Positions 40,910 to 49,409 of a stretch of 64,000 bases of DNA are shown here, one piece after another. Source of the stretch: Clostridia bacterium (GTDB taxonomy: Bacteria; Bacillota; Clostridia; Oscillospirales; Acutalibacteraceae); assembly GCA_900766585.1 (NCBI GenBank), contig CAAFVV010000040.1, forward strand, positions 1 through 64,000, given 5' to 3'. The position numbers and the translations under genes were made by a program. Numbering within the stretch: the stretch's first letter is position 1; every line of letters starts with the position of its first letter. The notes under the pieces were generated by a model. The model was not told the origin of the DNA. It searched no databases and saw nothing but the letters and a program-made list of their open reading frames with translations.

Positions 40910-42735
40910 GCCGCACCGCCGTCCTTTCCGTTCAGGATCGCCATGAATTCGCTGCCGGTGATGGTCTCCTTCTCATACAGATAGCCAGCCAGCCTGTCGA
41001 GCGTTTTGCGGTTGTCCGCAAGCAGCCGGCGTGCCTTTTCATGCTGTTGTTTAACGGTCTCCACCACTTTTTTGTCGATTTCCTTCTGCGTTTCCGCCGA
41101 ACAGGCAAGCGTCGTATCGCCGCCGAGGTACTGGTTTGTCACCGTCTCCATCGCGACCATGTCAAATTCGTCGGTCATGCCGTAGCGGGTGATCATCGCG
41201 CGGGCGAGCTTTGTCGCCTGCTCAATATCGTTGGAGGCGCCGGTCGTGATCTGTCCGAACACCAGCTCCTCCGCCGCGCGGCCGCCGGTCAGCGTGGCAA
41301 TTTTGTTCTCCAGCTCCTCTTTCGTCATCAGCACCTTGTCGTTCTGCTCGACCTGCATGGTGTAGCCGAGCGCGCCGGACGTGCGGGGGATGATGGTGAT
41401 CTTCTGCACCGGCGCGGAAGCGGTCTGCAAAGCGGCGACCAGGGCGTGGCCGATCTCGTGATAGGCGACGACGTGCTTTTCGCCGTCGGTCATGATGGCG
41501 TTTTTCTTCTGATATCCGGCGATGACGACCTCGATGCTCTCCTCGAGATCCGCCTGCTCTACAACCGTGCGCCCGTTTCGGACGGCACGGAGCGCCGCCT
41601 CGTTGATAATGTTCGCAAGCTCGGCGCCGGAGGTGCCGGACGCCATGCGGGCGATGGTGTGGAAATCCACGTCGTCTGCCGTTTTGATCTTCTTCGCGTG
41701 CACCTTGAGGATCGCTTCACGCCCGGCGAGGTCGGGCAGCTCGACCGGCACGCGGCGGTCAAAGCGGCCGGGACGGGTCAGCGCGGGGTCAAGGGATTCC
41801 GGGCGGTTGGTCGCCGCCAGGATGATCACGCCGTTGTTGCCCTCAAAGCCGTCCATCTCGGTCAGCAGCTGATTGAGCGTCTGCTCGCGCTCGTCGTTGC
41901 CGCCGAGCTGCCCCTCACGCTTTTTGCCAATGGCATCGATCTCGTCGATAAAGACGATGCAGGGCGCTTTTTCCTTCGCCTGGGCAAACAGGTCGCGCAC
42001 CTTGGACGCGCCCATGCCGACGAACATCTCCACAAATTCCGAGCCGGACATGGAGAAAAACGGCACGCCCGCTTCGCCCGCGACGGCTTTGGCGAGCATG
42101 GTTTTGCCGGTGCCCGGAGGGCCGACGAGCAGCACGCCCTTGGGCATGGAGGCGCCGACATCCGAATATTTCTTGGGATTATGCAAGTAATCGACGATCT
42201 CGGCGAGATTTTCCTTTGCTTCATCCTCACCGGCGACATCGGCAAACCGGATGCCGTCCGAGGACGGGACATACACCTTGGCGCTGCTCTTTCCCATGCC
42301 GAACGCCATCGCATTCGGACCGCCCGCGTGGGACATCATTTTCTTTGCCATATACTGGCCGAGCGCGGCAAAGATCAGGATCGGCAGGATAAAGGTCAGG
42401 AAAAAGCTGAGCAGCGGCGACACGCCCTTTTCGATGTTGCGGGTGAATTTCGCGCCCGACGCATACAGCCGCTCGGTCAGCGTCGGGTCATTCATCTCCC
42501 CGGTCTTGTAGATCTGCGTGTTCTCCTTGTCCGTGAACACGATCTCGGAATCCGTCACCTCGACGCTGCCGATGTTCTTCTCCTCGATCATCTTCATGAA
42601 GGTGCCGTAGTCGACCTCCTTCACGCGCGCATTCATCAGCAGCGGGGAGACGACCATGTTGAACACCAGAATGATCAATAACACGATGCCGTAATAGTAG
42701 ATCAGGGGTTTTCGCGGCGATTTGACTTCTTTCAT
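40906..42735 (-). CDS. ftsH: ATP-dependent zinc metalloprotease FtsH
   Basis: A 609-residue membrane AAA+ protease. Two membrane helices at about 11-32 and 105-127 flank an external domain. AAA+ domain: Walker A GPPGTGKT at 205-212, Walker [10 protein letters not shown] near 263, arginine-finger region RPGRFDR near 318. Protease domain: zinc motif HEIGH near 425 and third ligand Asp in DIEQAT near 500. Degrades misfolded and regulatory membrane proteins. Ribosome site AAGGAG. Precedes a DUF308 gene in the same transcript. Confidence 0.97.
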   Translation of the reverse strand: MKEVKSPRKPLIYYYGIVLLIILVFNMVVSPLLMNARVKEVDYGTFMKMIEEKNIGSVEVTDSEIVFTDKENTQIYKTGEMNDPTLTERLYASGAKFTRNIEKGVSPLLSFFLTFILPILIFAALGQYMAKKMMSHAGGPNAMAFGMGKSSAKVYVPSSDGIRFADVAGEDEAKENLAEIVDYLHNPKKYSDVGASMPKGVLLVGPPGTGKTMLAKAVAGEAGVPFFSMSGSEFVEMFVGMGASKVRDLFAQAKEKAPCIVFIDEIDAIGKKREGQLGGNDEREQTLNQLLTEMDGFEGNNGVIILAATNRPESLDPALTRPGRFDRRVPVELPDLAGREAILKVHAKKIKTADDVDFHTIARMASGTSGAELANIINEAALRAVRNGRTVVEQADLEESIEVVIAGYQKKNAIMTDGEKHVVAYHEIGHALVAALQTASAPVQKITIIPRTSGALGYTMQVEQNDKVLMTKEELENKIATLTGGRAAEELVFGQITTGASNDIEQATKLARAMITRYGMTDEFDMVAMETVTNQYLGGDTTLACSAETQKEIDKKVVETVKQQHEKARRLLADNRKTLDRLAGYLYEKETITGSEFMAILNGKDGGAA

Positions 42736-42856
42736 AGGCGTTTGCTCCTTCCGTTTGCGCGGGCTGCCCCGCTTTTAGCGTGATGCCGGTGCGCCGCGGC
42801 TTGTCGGGGAAAAGCGGGAGACCCTGTCCTGCCTTCCGCGCCCGGCGAATGGGTGC

Positions 42857-42885
42857 AGTATAGCACAAAACGCGGAAAATTGCAA
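42857..42885 (-). promoter_or_regulatory. Promoter of ftsH
   Basis: On the minus strand TTGCAA (42885-42880), 17-base spacer, TATACT (42862-42857). Leader of about 115 bases before the ATG. The rest of 42736-43071 holds no gene. Confidence 0.85.
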
Positions 42886-43008
42886 ATGAAACGCCCCGCC
42901 CGCGCGGCTTTTTGCGCCGCCTCCGCTTCCCTGCCCCGCCTGCGGCGCGGCAAGGGGCGGTCGGCGGAAAAAGTTCAGAAAAAACTGATAAAGTTCAATA
43001 TAAAGCTG

Positions 43009-43037
43009 TTGGTATACCGCGGTACATATGGTATGAT
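43009..43037 (+). promoter_or_regulatory. Promoter of the carbohydrate locus with overlapping palindrome
   Basis: TTGGTA (43009-43014), 17-base spacer, TATGAT (43032-43037). The spacer starts with the palindrome TACCGCGGTA (43015-43024), central CG, the form of a LacI-family operator. The LacI gene lies in the same transcript. Confidence 0.65.
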
Positions 43038-43071
43038 TTACCCATAGTCTGATTTGAAACGGGGAATTTGG

Positions 43072-44367
43072 ATGCAGATTTCGGTAAAAACGTGCGGTGC
43101 GGTCGGCGACGGGCTGACCGACGATACCGCTGCCGTGCGCCGGGCGATCGCCGCCTGTGCCGCGGCGGGCGGCGGCGATGTGGTATTCGACAACGGGTGC
43201 TATCTCTGCGGGGCGCTCCCGCTTGCGGACGGCGTACACCTCGCGATCGGGCGGGGCGCGGTGGTAAAGGCATCGCCGAGGCTTGCCGACCATGACCGCC
43301 TGCCGCTGCCGTCCTGCGATGTCGGCGAGCGGCTTGGGTTTATCTACGCGATCGGCAGGCGGGATGTCGGGATCACGGGCGAGGGCACGATCGACCTGTC
43401 GGGCGGCGCGTTCTTCCGCGGCGCGGGGCGTATGCCGTTTCCGGGACAGCAGGAGCCGCTGACGGCGGCACAGGCGGAGGAGGCGACGCTGGCGGTCATG
43501 CCGCGGCTCAACCAGCCCATTCTGTTTTACGACTGCGAAAACGTGCGGCTGACCGATGTGCGGATCGTCGATTCTCCCTGCTGGACGGCGACGGTCAGTC
43601 TCTGCCGGCGCGTGACGGTGCGCGGTGTGACGATCGACAACTCCCTGATCATCCCGAACAGCGACGGCATGGGCTTTACGCTGTCCGAGGACGTGACGGT
43701 GTCCGACTGCGTGATCTCCTGCGCCGACGACTGCCTGACGTTTTGCGGCACGAAGCGGGCGGCGGTGCAAAACTGTATCCTGCGTTCCCGCTCGTCCGCC
43801 GTCCGTATTGGCTATATCACCGGGGAAACGCGGCAGCTTGTGCTGCAAAACCTCGTGATCCGCGACAGCAACCGCGCATTCATTTTTCAGGGCAGCCGCA
43901 GCGCGCAGATCCGCGATGTGCTGATCTGCGGTGTCAATATGCACACGCGGCTGTTTCACGGCGCATGGTGGGGGCAGGGCGAACCGCTGACCATGGTGAC
44001 ATCGGGCGACGGAAGCATTTGCGGCGTCACGGTCGCGGAGGTGCGCGCCGCCTGCGCCCACGGCATTGCGCTGTATGCGCATGAGCCGGGGCGGATCGCC
44101 GATGTGACACTGCATGACTGGACGTTGACCGTGACCGGCGAGGGCAGCCGTCCCGACACAGCGTTTCTGGACTTCCGCGACGAAAAGACCGTGCCGCTGC
44201 CGCCTGCGCGGATGCCGTGGGGCTATGCCGAGGGGGTCACGGGGCTGACCGTGCGGAATATGGACGTGCGGGCGGCGGACGAGGCAGAGATGTGGGATAT
44301 ATCGCCCGTGTGGGATATATCACGCACGGCGACGCAACAGGAGGACACGGCGTGGCAGGAAAGGTAA
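43072..44367 (+). CDS. Glycoside hydrolase family 28-like protein
   Basis: A 431-residue right-handed beta-helix protein. The N-terminus ISVKTCGAVGDGLTDDTAAVRRAIAACAAAGGG is typical of pectin-degrading GH28 and related proteins. Catalytic region: NSDGMGF near 205 and CADDC near 222, corresponding to the conserved Asp residues. The usual GHG histidine motif is not seen; SRSSAVRIG follows instead. No signal peptide, so probably intracellular. Starts at ATG 43072 (site GGGGA). It may act on oligogalacturonides or another uronate-containing sugar; the divergent site makes activity uncertain. Confidence 0.8.
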   Translation: MQISVKTCGAVGDGLTDDTAAVRRAIAACAAAGGGDVVFDNGCYLCGALPLADGVHLAIGRGAVVKASPRLADHDRLPLPSCDVGERLGFIYAIGRRDVGITGEGTIDLSGGAFFRGAGRMPFPGQQEPLTAAQAEEATLAVMPRLNQPILFYDCENVRLTDVRIVDSPCWTATVSLCRRVTVRGVTIDNSLIIPNSDGMGFTLSEDVTVSDCVISCADDCLTFCGTKRAAVQNCILRSRSSAVRIGYITGETRQLVLQNLVIRDSNRAFIFQGSRSAQIRDVLICGVNMHTRLFHGAWWGQGEPLTMVTSGDGSICGVTVAEVRAACAHGIALYAHEPGRIADVTLHDWTLTVTGEGSRPDTAFLDFRDEKTVPLPPARMPWGYAEGVTGLTVRNMDVRAADEAEMWDISPVWDISRTATQQEDTAWQER

Positions 44368-45422
44368 CGATCGACGACATTGCCCGCATGATGGGGAAAT
44401 CCAAGGGGCTTGTCAGCATGGCGCTCGCCAACAAATACGGCGTCAGCGAGGAAATGCGTGCCCAGATCGTGATGACGGCGGTGCGCATGGGATATGAGTT
44501 CAAGACGAAAAAGAACGGCGCGGATGGCTCACGCAGCAGCGGACGAAAAAAGGTGTTCGTCTGCTTTGAGCGGAGCATGCTCGAGGACACCTCCTACTGG
44601 ATGGAGCTGATCTGCAATGTGGAGCGGCATTTGCAGAAGCGCGGCATTTTCACGCAGATCTACGGGATGGAATACGGGAAGGACGAGGAACAGCTCGTAA
44701 CGGATTTTTACCGCTCGGGCTGCGTCGGCATGATCACGTTCGGCCCCAGCCTGACCCCACGGGAAACGGAGGATCTGCTGAGCCTGAACCGCCCCGTGGT
44801 GCTGATCGATTCCGACAGCGTGCTGTTGTCGGGCACCGGCTCCATCCATATCAAGGCAGCCAACTATAACGGCGCCTATGACGCGATGCGCTACCTGTTC
44901 GACCGCGGGCATCGCCGCATCTGCTTTGTGGGGGACTGCAGCCGGGAGGAGACGTTTGCCGAGCGGCGGGACGGCGCGCTGCGGTTTGTGGAGCGCTGTG
45001 AGACCCCGATCGAGCTGACGGCGGTCGACCGCAGCCTGTCGGCGGGCATATCGGAATATGTCAACCTAGAGCAGCTGTATGCGCAGCTGAAAACCGGAAA
45101 CGCGACGGCGTATCTGTGCGCCAACGACGCGATCGCGGCGCGGGTGTATGTGGCGGCGGAGGAGCTGTCGCTGCGCATTCCGGACGATATCTCGGTCATG
45201 GGGTTTGACAACGCCACCAGCAGCCGCTGGCTGCGCCCTGCCCTCACGACCTGCGCCGTGGATCGCGACCGGCTGGCTACCATGGCGGTGGAAATGCTTC
45301 TTTTGCACCTGAAAAGCACCGAGGGGGACGACGACCGCCTGTTTTCGGGCATCAAGGTGGAGATCCCGGTCACGGTCACGGAGCGGGATTCCGTCGGCGC
45401 GCTGCGGGATGCCGGGGTGTGA
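44352..45422 (+). CDS. LacI-family transcriptional regulator
   Basis: A 356-residue repressor. The HTH (residues 4-50) reads VTIDDIARMMGKSKGLVSMALANKYGV, followed by a hinge and a periplasmic-binding-like sensor domain with GMITFGPSLT, RPVVLIDSDS, HRRICFVGD and ISVMGFDNATSSRWLRPALTTCAVDRDRLA near the C-terminus. GTG 44352 with AGGAGG seven bases upstream is the start; it overlaps the GH28-like gene by 16 bases. Probably controls the carbohydrate locus, binding the palindrome at 43015-43024; that is inferred. Confidence 0.92.
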   Translation: MAGKVTIDDIARMMGKSKGLVSMALANKYGVSEEMRAQIVMTAVRMGYEFKTKKNGADGSRSSGRKKVFVCFERSMLEDTSYWMELICNVERHLQKRGIFTQIYGMEYGKDEEQLVTDFYRSGCVGMITFGPSLTPRETEDLLSLNRPVVLIDSDSVLLSGTGSIHIKAANYNGAYDAMRYLFDRGHRRICFVGDCSREETFAERRDGALRFVERCETPIELTAVDRSLSAGISEYVNLEQLYAQLKTGNATAYLCANDAIAARVYVAAEELSLRIPDDISVMGFDNATSSRWLRPALTTCAVDRDRLATMAVEMLLLHLKSTEGDDDRLFSGIKVEIPVTVTERDSVGALRDAGV

Positions 45423-45493
45423 GCGTGCGGTAGGAAGTGGTGATTTTTCCCCTTTGCCGGGAGAGGACAGCGCGTCCGTTCAGAAGAATGCGG

Positions 45494-45522
45494 TTGAAGT
45501 TCAGATTCCTGCATGATATATT
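45494..45522 (+). promoter_or_regulatory. Promoter of the surface protein/transport genes
   Basis: TTGAAG (45494-45499), 17-base spacer, TATATT (45517-45522). Separate from the promoter upstream of the GH28-like gene. Confidence 0.75.
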
Positions 45523-45621
45523 GGGTGTACAGACAAAAAGATGGTGCAAAATTCACAATGCACCGTCGCCCCGACGGCGGGGAAGCACACATACCCCGAT
45601 GGGAAAGGAAGGATGATCATA

Positions 45622-47562
45622 ATGAAAAAACTCACGGCAATTCTGTGCGCGCTGACGCTGCTGCTCGGCGCCACGGCGATCGTGCCGCTGCTGCCGGCTG
45701 CCGCCGAGGACGTGGCGCGCCGCCCTGCGGCGAACGGTCAGGTGGCGTGGCTTGCCGACTTCGGCGCGGACAACAACGACGCGTGGCAGTCCGGCGCGCA
45801 CACCGGTACGCCGCCGGATATGCCCGGTAAGCTGCACGGCGCACAGCTCGTTTCGGTTGCCGATGTCAGCGCGGACGGCGCGGGCGCGACAATTAAAGAC
45901 AAGGCGTCGAATGTGCCCGGTCTTGTCGGCACCAAGGTCAGCGCCGATTTCTCCCGCTATAACAAGCTCGTCATGAAGGCGACCTATACGGGCAGCAACA
46001 GCGCCGCGTTCCGCAGTTCCGTTCACAACGGCGAATACGTCAATTCAAACTGGCAAGCTGTTGTGCCCAGCATCAGCGATTCACTGACCGGAAACGGCAG
46101 TCTGACCATCGGTGAAAACGGGGCGGTATTTCTGCTCTACGACGTGAGCAAATTTACCGGTGCGGACTATATGTGGTTTACGATCGGCTGGTTCCTCTGT
46201 GACACCGATTCGCTGAAGATCGACTACCTCGCGCTGACGACCGACTCCGTGACGGACGAAGCCACCGCAACGGCGGCGGTCGCGAAATATCTCGCGGGTG
46301 AGCAGTATGTCGATCCCAACGCCCCGCGCGAGGTCGCCGCGAAGGCGTTTGACGCCGCGACCGACACGAAGCAGACGTTTATCAACGGCGCGCTGCGTCT
46401 GGAGCTGAGCGTGTCCGACCTCGACAAGCTGATGGCGGCAAAGCCGACCGTGACGCTGACCGACGGCAAAAACCCGCTGATCTGGAATCTGGCGGACTAC
46501 ACCCTCGTGCCCGGCAAGATCAATACGCTGATGCTGCCGTTCACCGAGGCGAAAAACGCGAACATTTTCTCCGACGCCGCGAAAAAGACCGATCTCTCCG
46601 CCGTCACCGGTGTGAGCCTGACTGCCGCGGGGCTTGACGCGGATGTGACCGTAACGATCGGCAAGGTGGATTTTGTCAACTTTGCGGAGCTGCTCGACCG
46701 CGTCGGCATCGTGTTCTTTGATTCCGCGAACATCTCGAGCACCATCTTCCACGGCGTGGTCGAGGGCGAGCACGGCGGGGCATACCGGCTCGGCAGCGAC
46801 GTCGATCCCTGCGAATATGTCCATAAGGATATGCCCGAGTGGTGCCGCCGTTTCGGCGCGCCGGGTGAGACATTCTCGTTCAACGCCGCCTCCCGCAAGC
46901 GCCTGAACGTCGAGTTCCGCATCAAGCTGGAGGGCAGCTACAACCGCTTTAGTCTGGAGATGTGCTCCTTTACCTCCGACGGCTCCTATGCCGATCAGAC
47001 CTGGGGGATCACGTTCCGCCCCGGCGATTCGCTCAAGGATCTGTCAAACGGCTGGGTCACGGTCTCCTCGGCGGATGAGGACGACGCGGACGCGTGGCGC
47101 GTCGGCGGCTCCAACATCTGCGAGCTGAGCCGTCTGCTGAATATGCGCATCCTCGGCTTCCGCAACGGAGACGGCGAGAGCGGCAATCAGGGCAGCGTGC
47201 TGATCGACTACATGATGATCACCGACAGCGACCGCTATGAGGGACTTGACAACCTCTATCTGTACGGCACGGCGGACATGGACGGTCAGAATTTCGTCAG
47301 CCCCTTTGAGAAAGAGGATCCGCCCGAGAGCGACGAGTCCGACGAGTCGGGCGAGTCCTCCGGCAGCACTCCCGCCGAGAGCGGCGAGCCCTCCGGCGAT
47401 GCGTCTGCGGACTCCTCCGACGATACATCCGGCGACCTCTCCGATGAGAGCGGCAATACGCCGGGCAGCAACCCCGACACCGGCGCGGCGCTTCCCCTCG
47501 CCGCCCTGCTGCTGACAGCGGTATCCGCCGGCGCGGTCACGGTGAGCCGCAGGAGAAAATAA
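45622..47562 (+). CDS. Sortase-type cell-wall-anchored protein of unknown function
   Basis: A 646-residue secreted protein. Signal peptide at residues 1-27 (LTAILCALTLLLGATAIVPL), then several beta-rich domains resembling carbohydrate-binding modules (two similar blocks near 70-200 and 395-555), an acidic Ser/Glu/Asp-rich linker from about 560, and a C-terminal sorting signal NPDTG, hydrophobic segment and RRRK tail. This resembles LPXTG anchors with NPDTG as a variant. Probably displays a glycan-binding domain on the wall. No sortase gene is in the window. Not recognised beyond this. Confidence 0.75.
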   Translation: MKKLTAILCALTLLLGATAIVPLLPAAAEDVARRPAANGQVAWLADFGADNNDAWQSGAHTGTPPDMPGKLHGAQLVSVADVSADGAGATIKDKASNVPGLVGTKVSADFSRYNKLVMKATYTGSNSAAFRSSVHNGEYVNSNWQAVVPSISDSLTGNGSLTIGENGAVFLLYDVSKFTGADYMWFTIGWFLCDTDSLKIDYLALTTDSVTDEATATAAVAKYLAGEQYVDPNAPREVAAKAFDAATDTKQTFINGALRLELSVSDLDKLMAAKPTVTLTDGKNPLIWNLADYTLVPGKINTLMLPFTEAKNANIFSDAAKKTDLSAVTGVSLTAAGLDADVTVTIGKVDFVNFAELLDRVGIVFFDSANISSTIFHGVVEGEHGGAYRLGSDVDPCEYVHKDMPEWCRRFGAPGETFSFNAASRKRLNVEFRIKLEGSYNRFSLEMCSFTSDGSYADQTWGITFRPGDSLKDLSNGWVTVSSADEDDADAWRVGGSNICELSRLLNMRILGFRNGDGESGNQGSVLIDYMMITDSDRYEGLDNLYLYGTADMDGQNFVSPFEKEDPPESDESDESGESSGSTPAESGEPSGDASADSSDDTSGDLSDESGNTPGSNPDTGAALPLAALLLTAVSAGAVTVSRRRK

Positions 47563-47582
47563 CCCCGAAAATGACCACTGCA

Positions 47583-47626
47583 CCGGAGAGCCGCAGGCTG
47601 AAGTCGTCGGCTCTCCGGCGGTTTTT
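47583..47626 (+). terminator. Terminator after the surface-protein gene
   Basis: CCGGAGAGCCG / CGGCTCTCCGG perfect 11 bp stem, then CGGTTTTT. The following binding-protein gene may be partly read through. Confidence 0.8.
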
Positions 47627-47674
47627 CACCCCACCCGAACCGGTTTTCGGTTCAGCTCAGAAAAGGAGGATACT

Positions 47675-49309
47675 ATGAAACCGACCATGCGCATCGGCGC
47701 GCTGCTGCTTTCCGTCCTGCTGCTGGCAAGTGCGGCTGCCGCCTGCACGCCGAACGAGCCTGCCGAGAGCGGCGAGGCCCCGACTGCCGCGACGACGACG
47801 GCAGCTGCCGATCCGGCAAGTGATCCGCAGGAGCCGGATGCGACCGACCCCGACGCGACGGAGCCGGAGGCGACCGGCACGACGGCGGCCAATTCCGCAG
47901 GAGAGCCTGACAAGACCACAAAGGCGCCGGGCAAACAGACCACGGCGGCGACCAAGGGCACGACGAAGGTATACAGCCATCCGAAGCGGAACATCAAGGG
48001 CATGACATTCACGATCGCCGCCCCGTGGGGCTCGATCACCCCGCCGGACAAGGCGGGAAAGAGCGAATACGGCGATCAGCTGATCGCCCATTTTGACGCG
48101 CTCCAGAAAAATACCGGCTGTAAGGTCGCGAAGGTCAAGACCGGCCCGTACAGTGAGTTCCAGAACAACTTCAATACCGCCTGCCTGAGCAACACGTTCT
48201 ACGCCGACATCATCGAGGCGCAGATCTGGCAGATCCGCACCTGGATGCGTCAGGGGTATCTTGCACAGATGGATACGCTCGGCACCATCGACCTGAAATC
48301 CGACAAATATCTGCAGAGCAAGACAGATCTCGCCTATTACGACGGGCACTACTACGGCACCGACTTCACGTCGTGGTACGGCCGCTATATCAACTTCAAC
48401 AACGGCGCGATGCTCGTCAACCTCGACATGATGAAGGCGAACGGCATCGATGTGTATAAGCTGATCGAGAACGGTCAGTGGACGCGCGAAAAATACCGCG
48501 AGATCGCGAAAAAGTTCACGTACAGCAAGGGCGGCAAGAAGATCGACCGCTGGGGCATCTGCGGCATCGGCTGGGTCAACATGCTGTGGTCGGCGGGACA
48601 GCGCGGCGCGAAATGGAACGGCAGGAAATATGTGTTCGGCATGAACAATACCGAAGCCATGGGCGCGATGCAGTATCTGCTCGACATGATATATAAGGAT
48701 AAGAGCGTCAGCTGGGAGTGGTCACTCTCCTCCACCTACTACGGCGTCACCGACCTGTGGGCGAAGCAGAAGGTCGCGATGTATCCCATCGACATGGAGT
48801 GGCTCGGCTACGGCGACGAGGACGGCCCGTGGTTTACGGAGGTCGATTTCAACTACGGCTTGGTCCCGATGCCGAATTTCTCCGCCGACAAGGCGCAGCC
48901 GAACTATAAGGGACAGTTCTTCGGCGAGACCCGCCTGTTCGCCATCCCGAAAACGGCAGCCAAGGGCGGTCACAGCCTTGCCGACGTCGGTTATTTCTTC
49001 GACCTGCTCACCGACCCGATCGCGGGGACGAACAAGGACAGTTGGAAAGAAAGCGTCCGGGAAAACATGTTCCAGGGCAACGAAAAATCCTTTGCCATGT
49101 ATGAGCGGATGCTGAAAAATGCTGAATTCGACAACACGGTCGATATGGGGCCGCTGCAGCTCATTCCGTGGCAGACGACGATAAACAATATGTTCACGAA
49201 AAATGAGATGACCCCGGCGGAGGCGATCCAGACGGAGGCAGAGGCATTCCAGACCTATCTGGACGGCTATGTCAACAACGATGCGAAGCTGCTGAAAAGC
49301 CGGAAATAA
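47675..49309 (+). CDS. Extracellular solute-binding lipoprotein (sugar ABC transporter)
   Basis: A 544-residue family-1-type solute-binding lipoprotein. Signal peptide with lipobox AAAC (Cys near residue 25), then a long Thr/Ala/Asp/Pro-rich linker to about residue 90, then a two-lobed binding domain with NTGCKVAKVKTGPYSEFQNNF near 150, ADIIEAQIWQIRTWMRQGYLAQM near 180 and VAMYPIDMEWLG near 370. Ribosome site AAAGGAGG. Works with the permeases at 52295-54063 or 58779-60636; which pair is not known. Confidence 0.9.
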   Translation: MKPTMRIGALLLSVLLLASAAAACTPNEPAESGEAPTAATTTAAADPASDPQEPDATDPDATEPEATGTTAANSAGEPDKTTKAPGKQTTAATKGTTKVYSHPKRNIKGMTFTIAAPWGSITPPDKAGKSEYGDQLIAHFDALQKNTGCKVAKVKTGPYSEFQNNFNTACLSNTFYADIIEAQIWQIRTWMRQGYLAQMDTLGTIDLKSDKYLQSKTDLAYYDGHYYGTDFTSWYGRYINFNNGAMLVNLDMMKANGIDVYKLIENGQWTREKYREIAKKFTYSKGGKKIDRWGICGIGWVNMLWSAGQRGAKWNGRKYVFGMNNTEAMGAMQYLLDMIYKDKSVSWEWSLSSTYYGVTDLWAKQKVAMYPIDMEWLGYGDEDGPWFTEVDFNYGLVPMPNFSADKAQPNYKGQFFGETRLFAIPKTAAKGGHSLADVGYFFDLLTDPIAGTNKDSWKESVRENMFQGNEKSFAMYERMLKNAEFDNTVDMGPLQLIPWQTTINNMFTKNEMTPAEAIQTEAEAFQTYLDGYVNNDAKLLKSRK

Positions 49310-49325
49310 AGACATAAGCGAAAAA

Positions 49326-49378
49326 GGAAACGCGGGGCGGCTGCTGCCGAAAACAGACGGCGGAGCCGCCCCGTTTCC
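49326..49378 (+). terminator. Long hairpin between two binding-protein genes
   Basis: GGAAACG..GGGGCGGC pairs with GCCGCCCCGTTTCC, extended by TGCCG/CGGC. No U-tract. Placed after the lipoprotein gene, it may protect that mRNA and lower expression of the following genes. Confidence 0.55.
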
Positions 49379-49409
49379 GTTGAGATCAGGCGGGAGGAGA
49401 ATGACGGCT

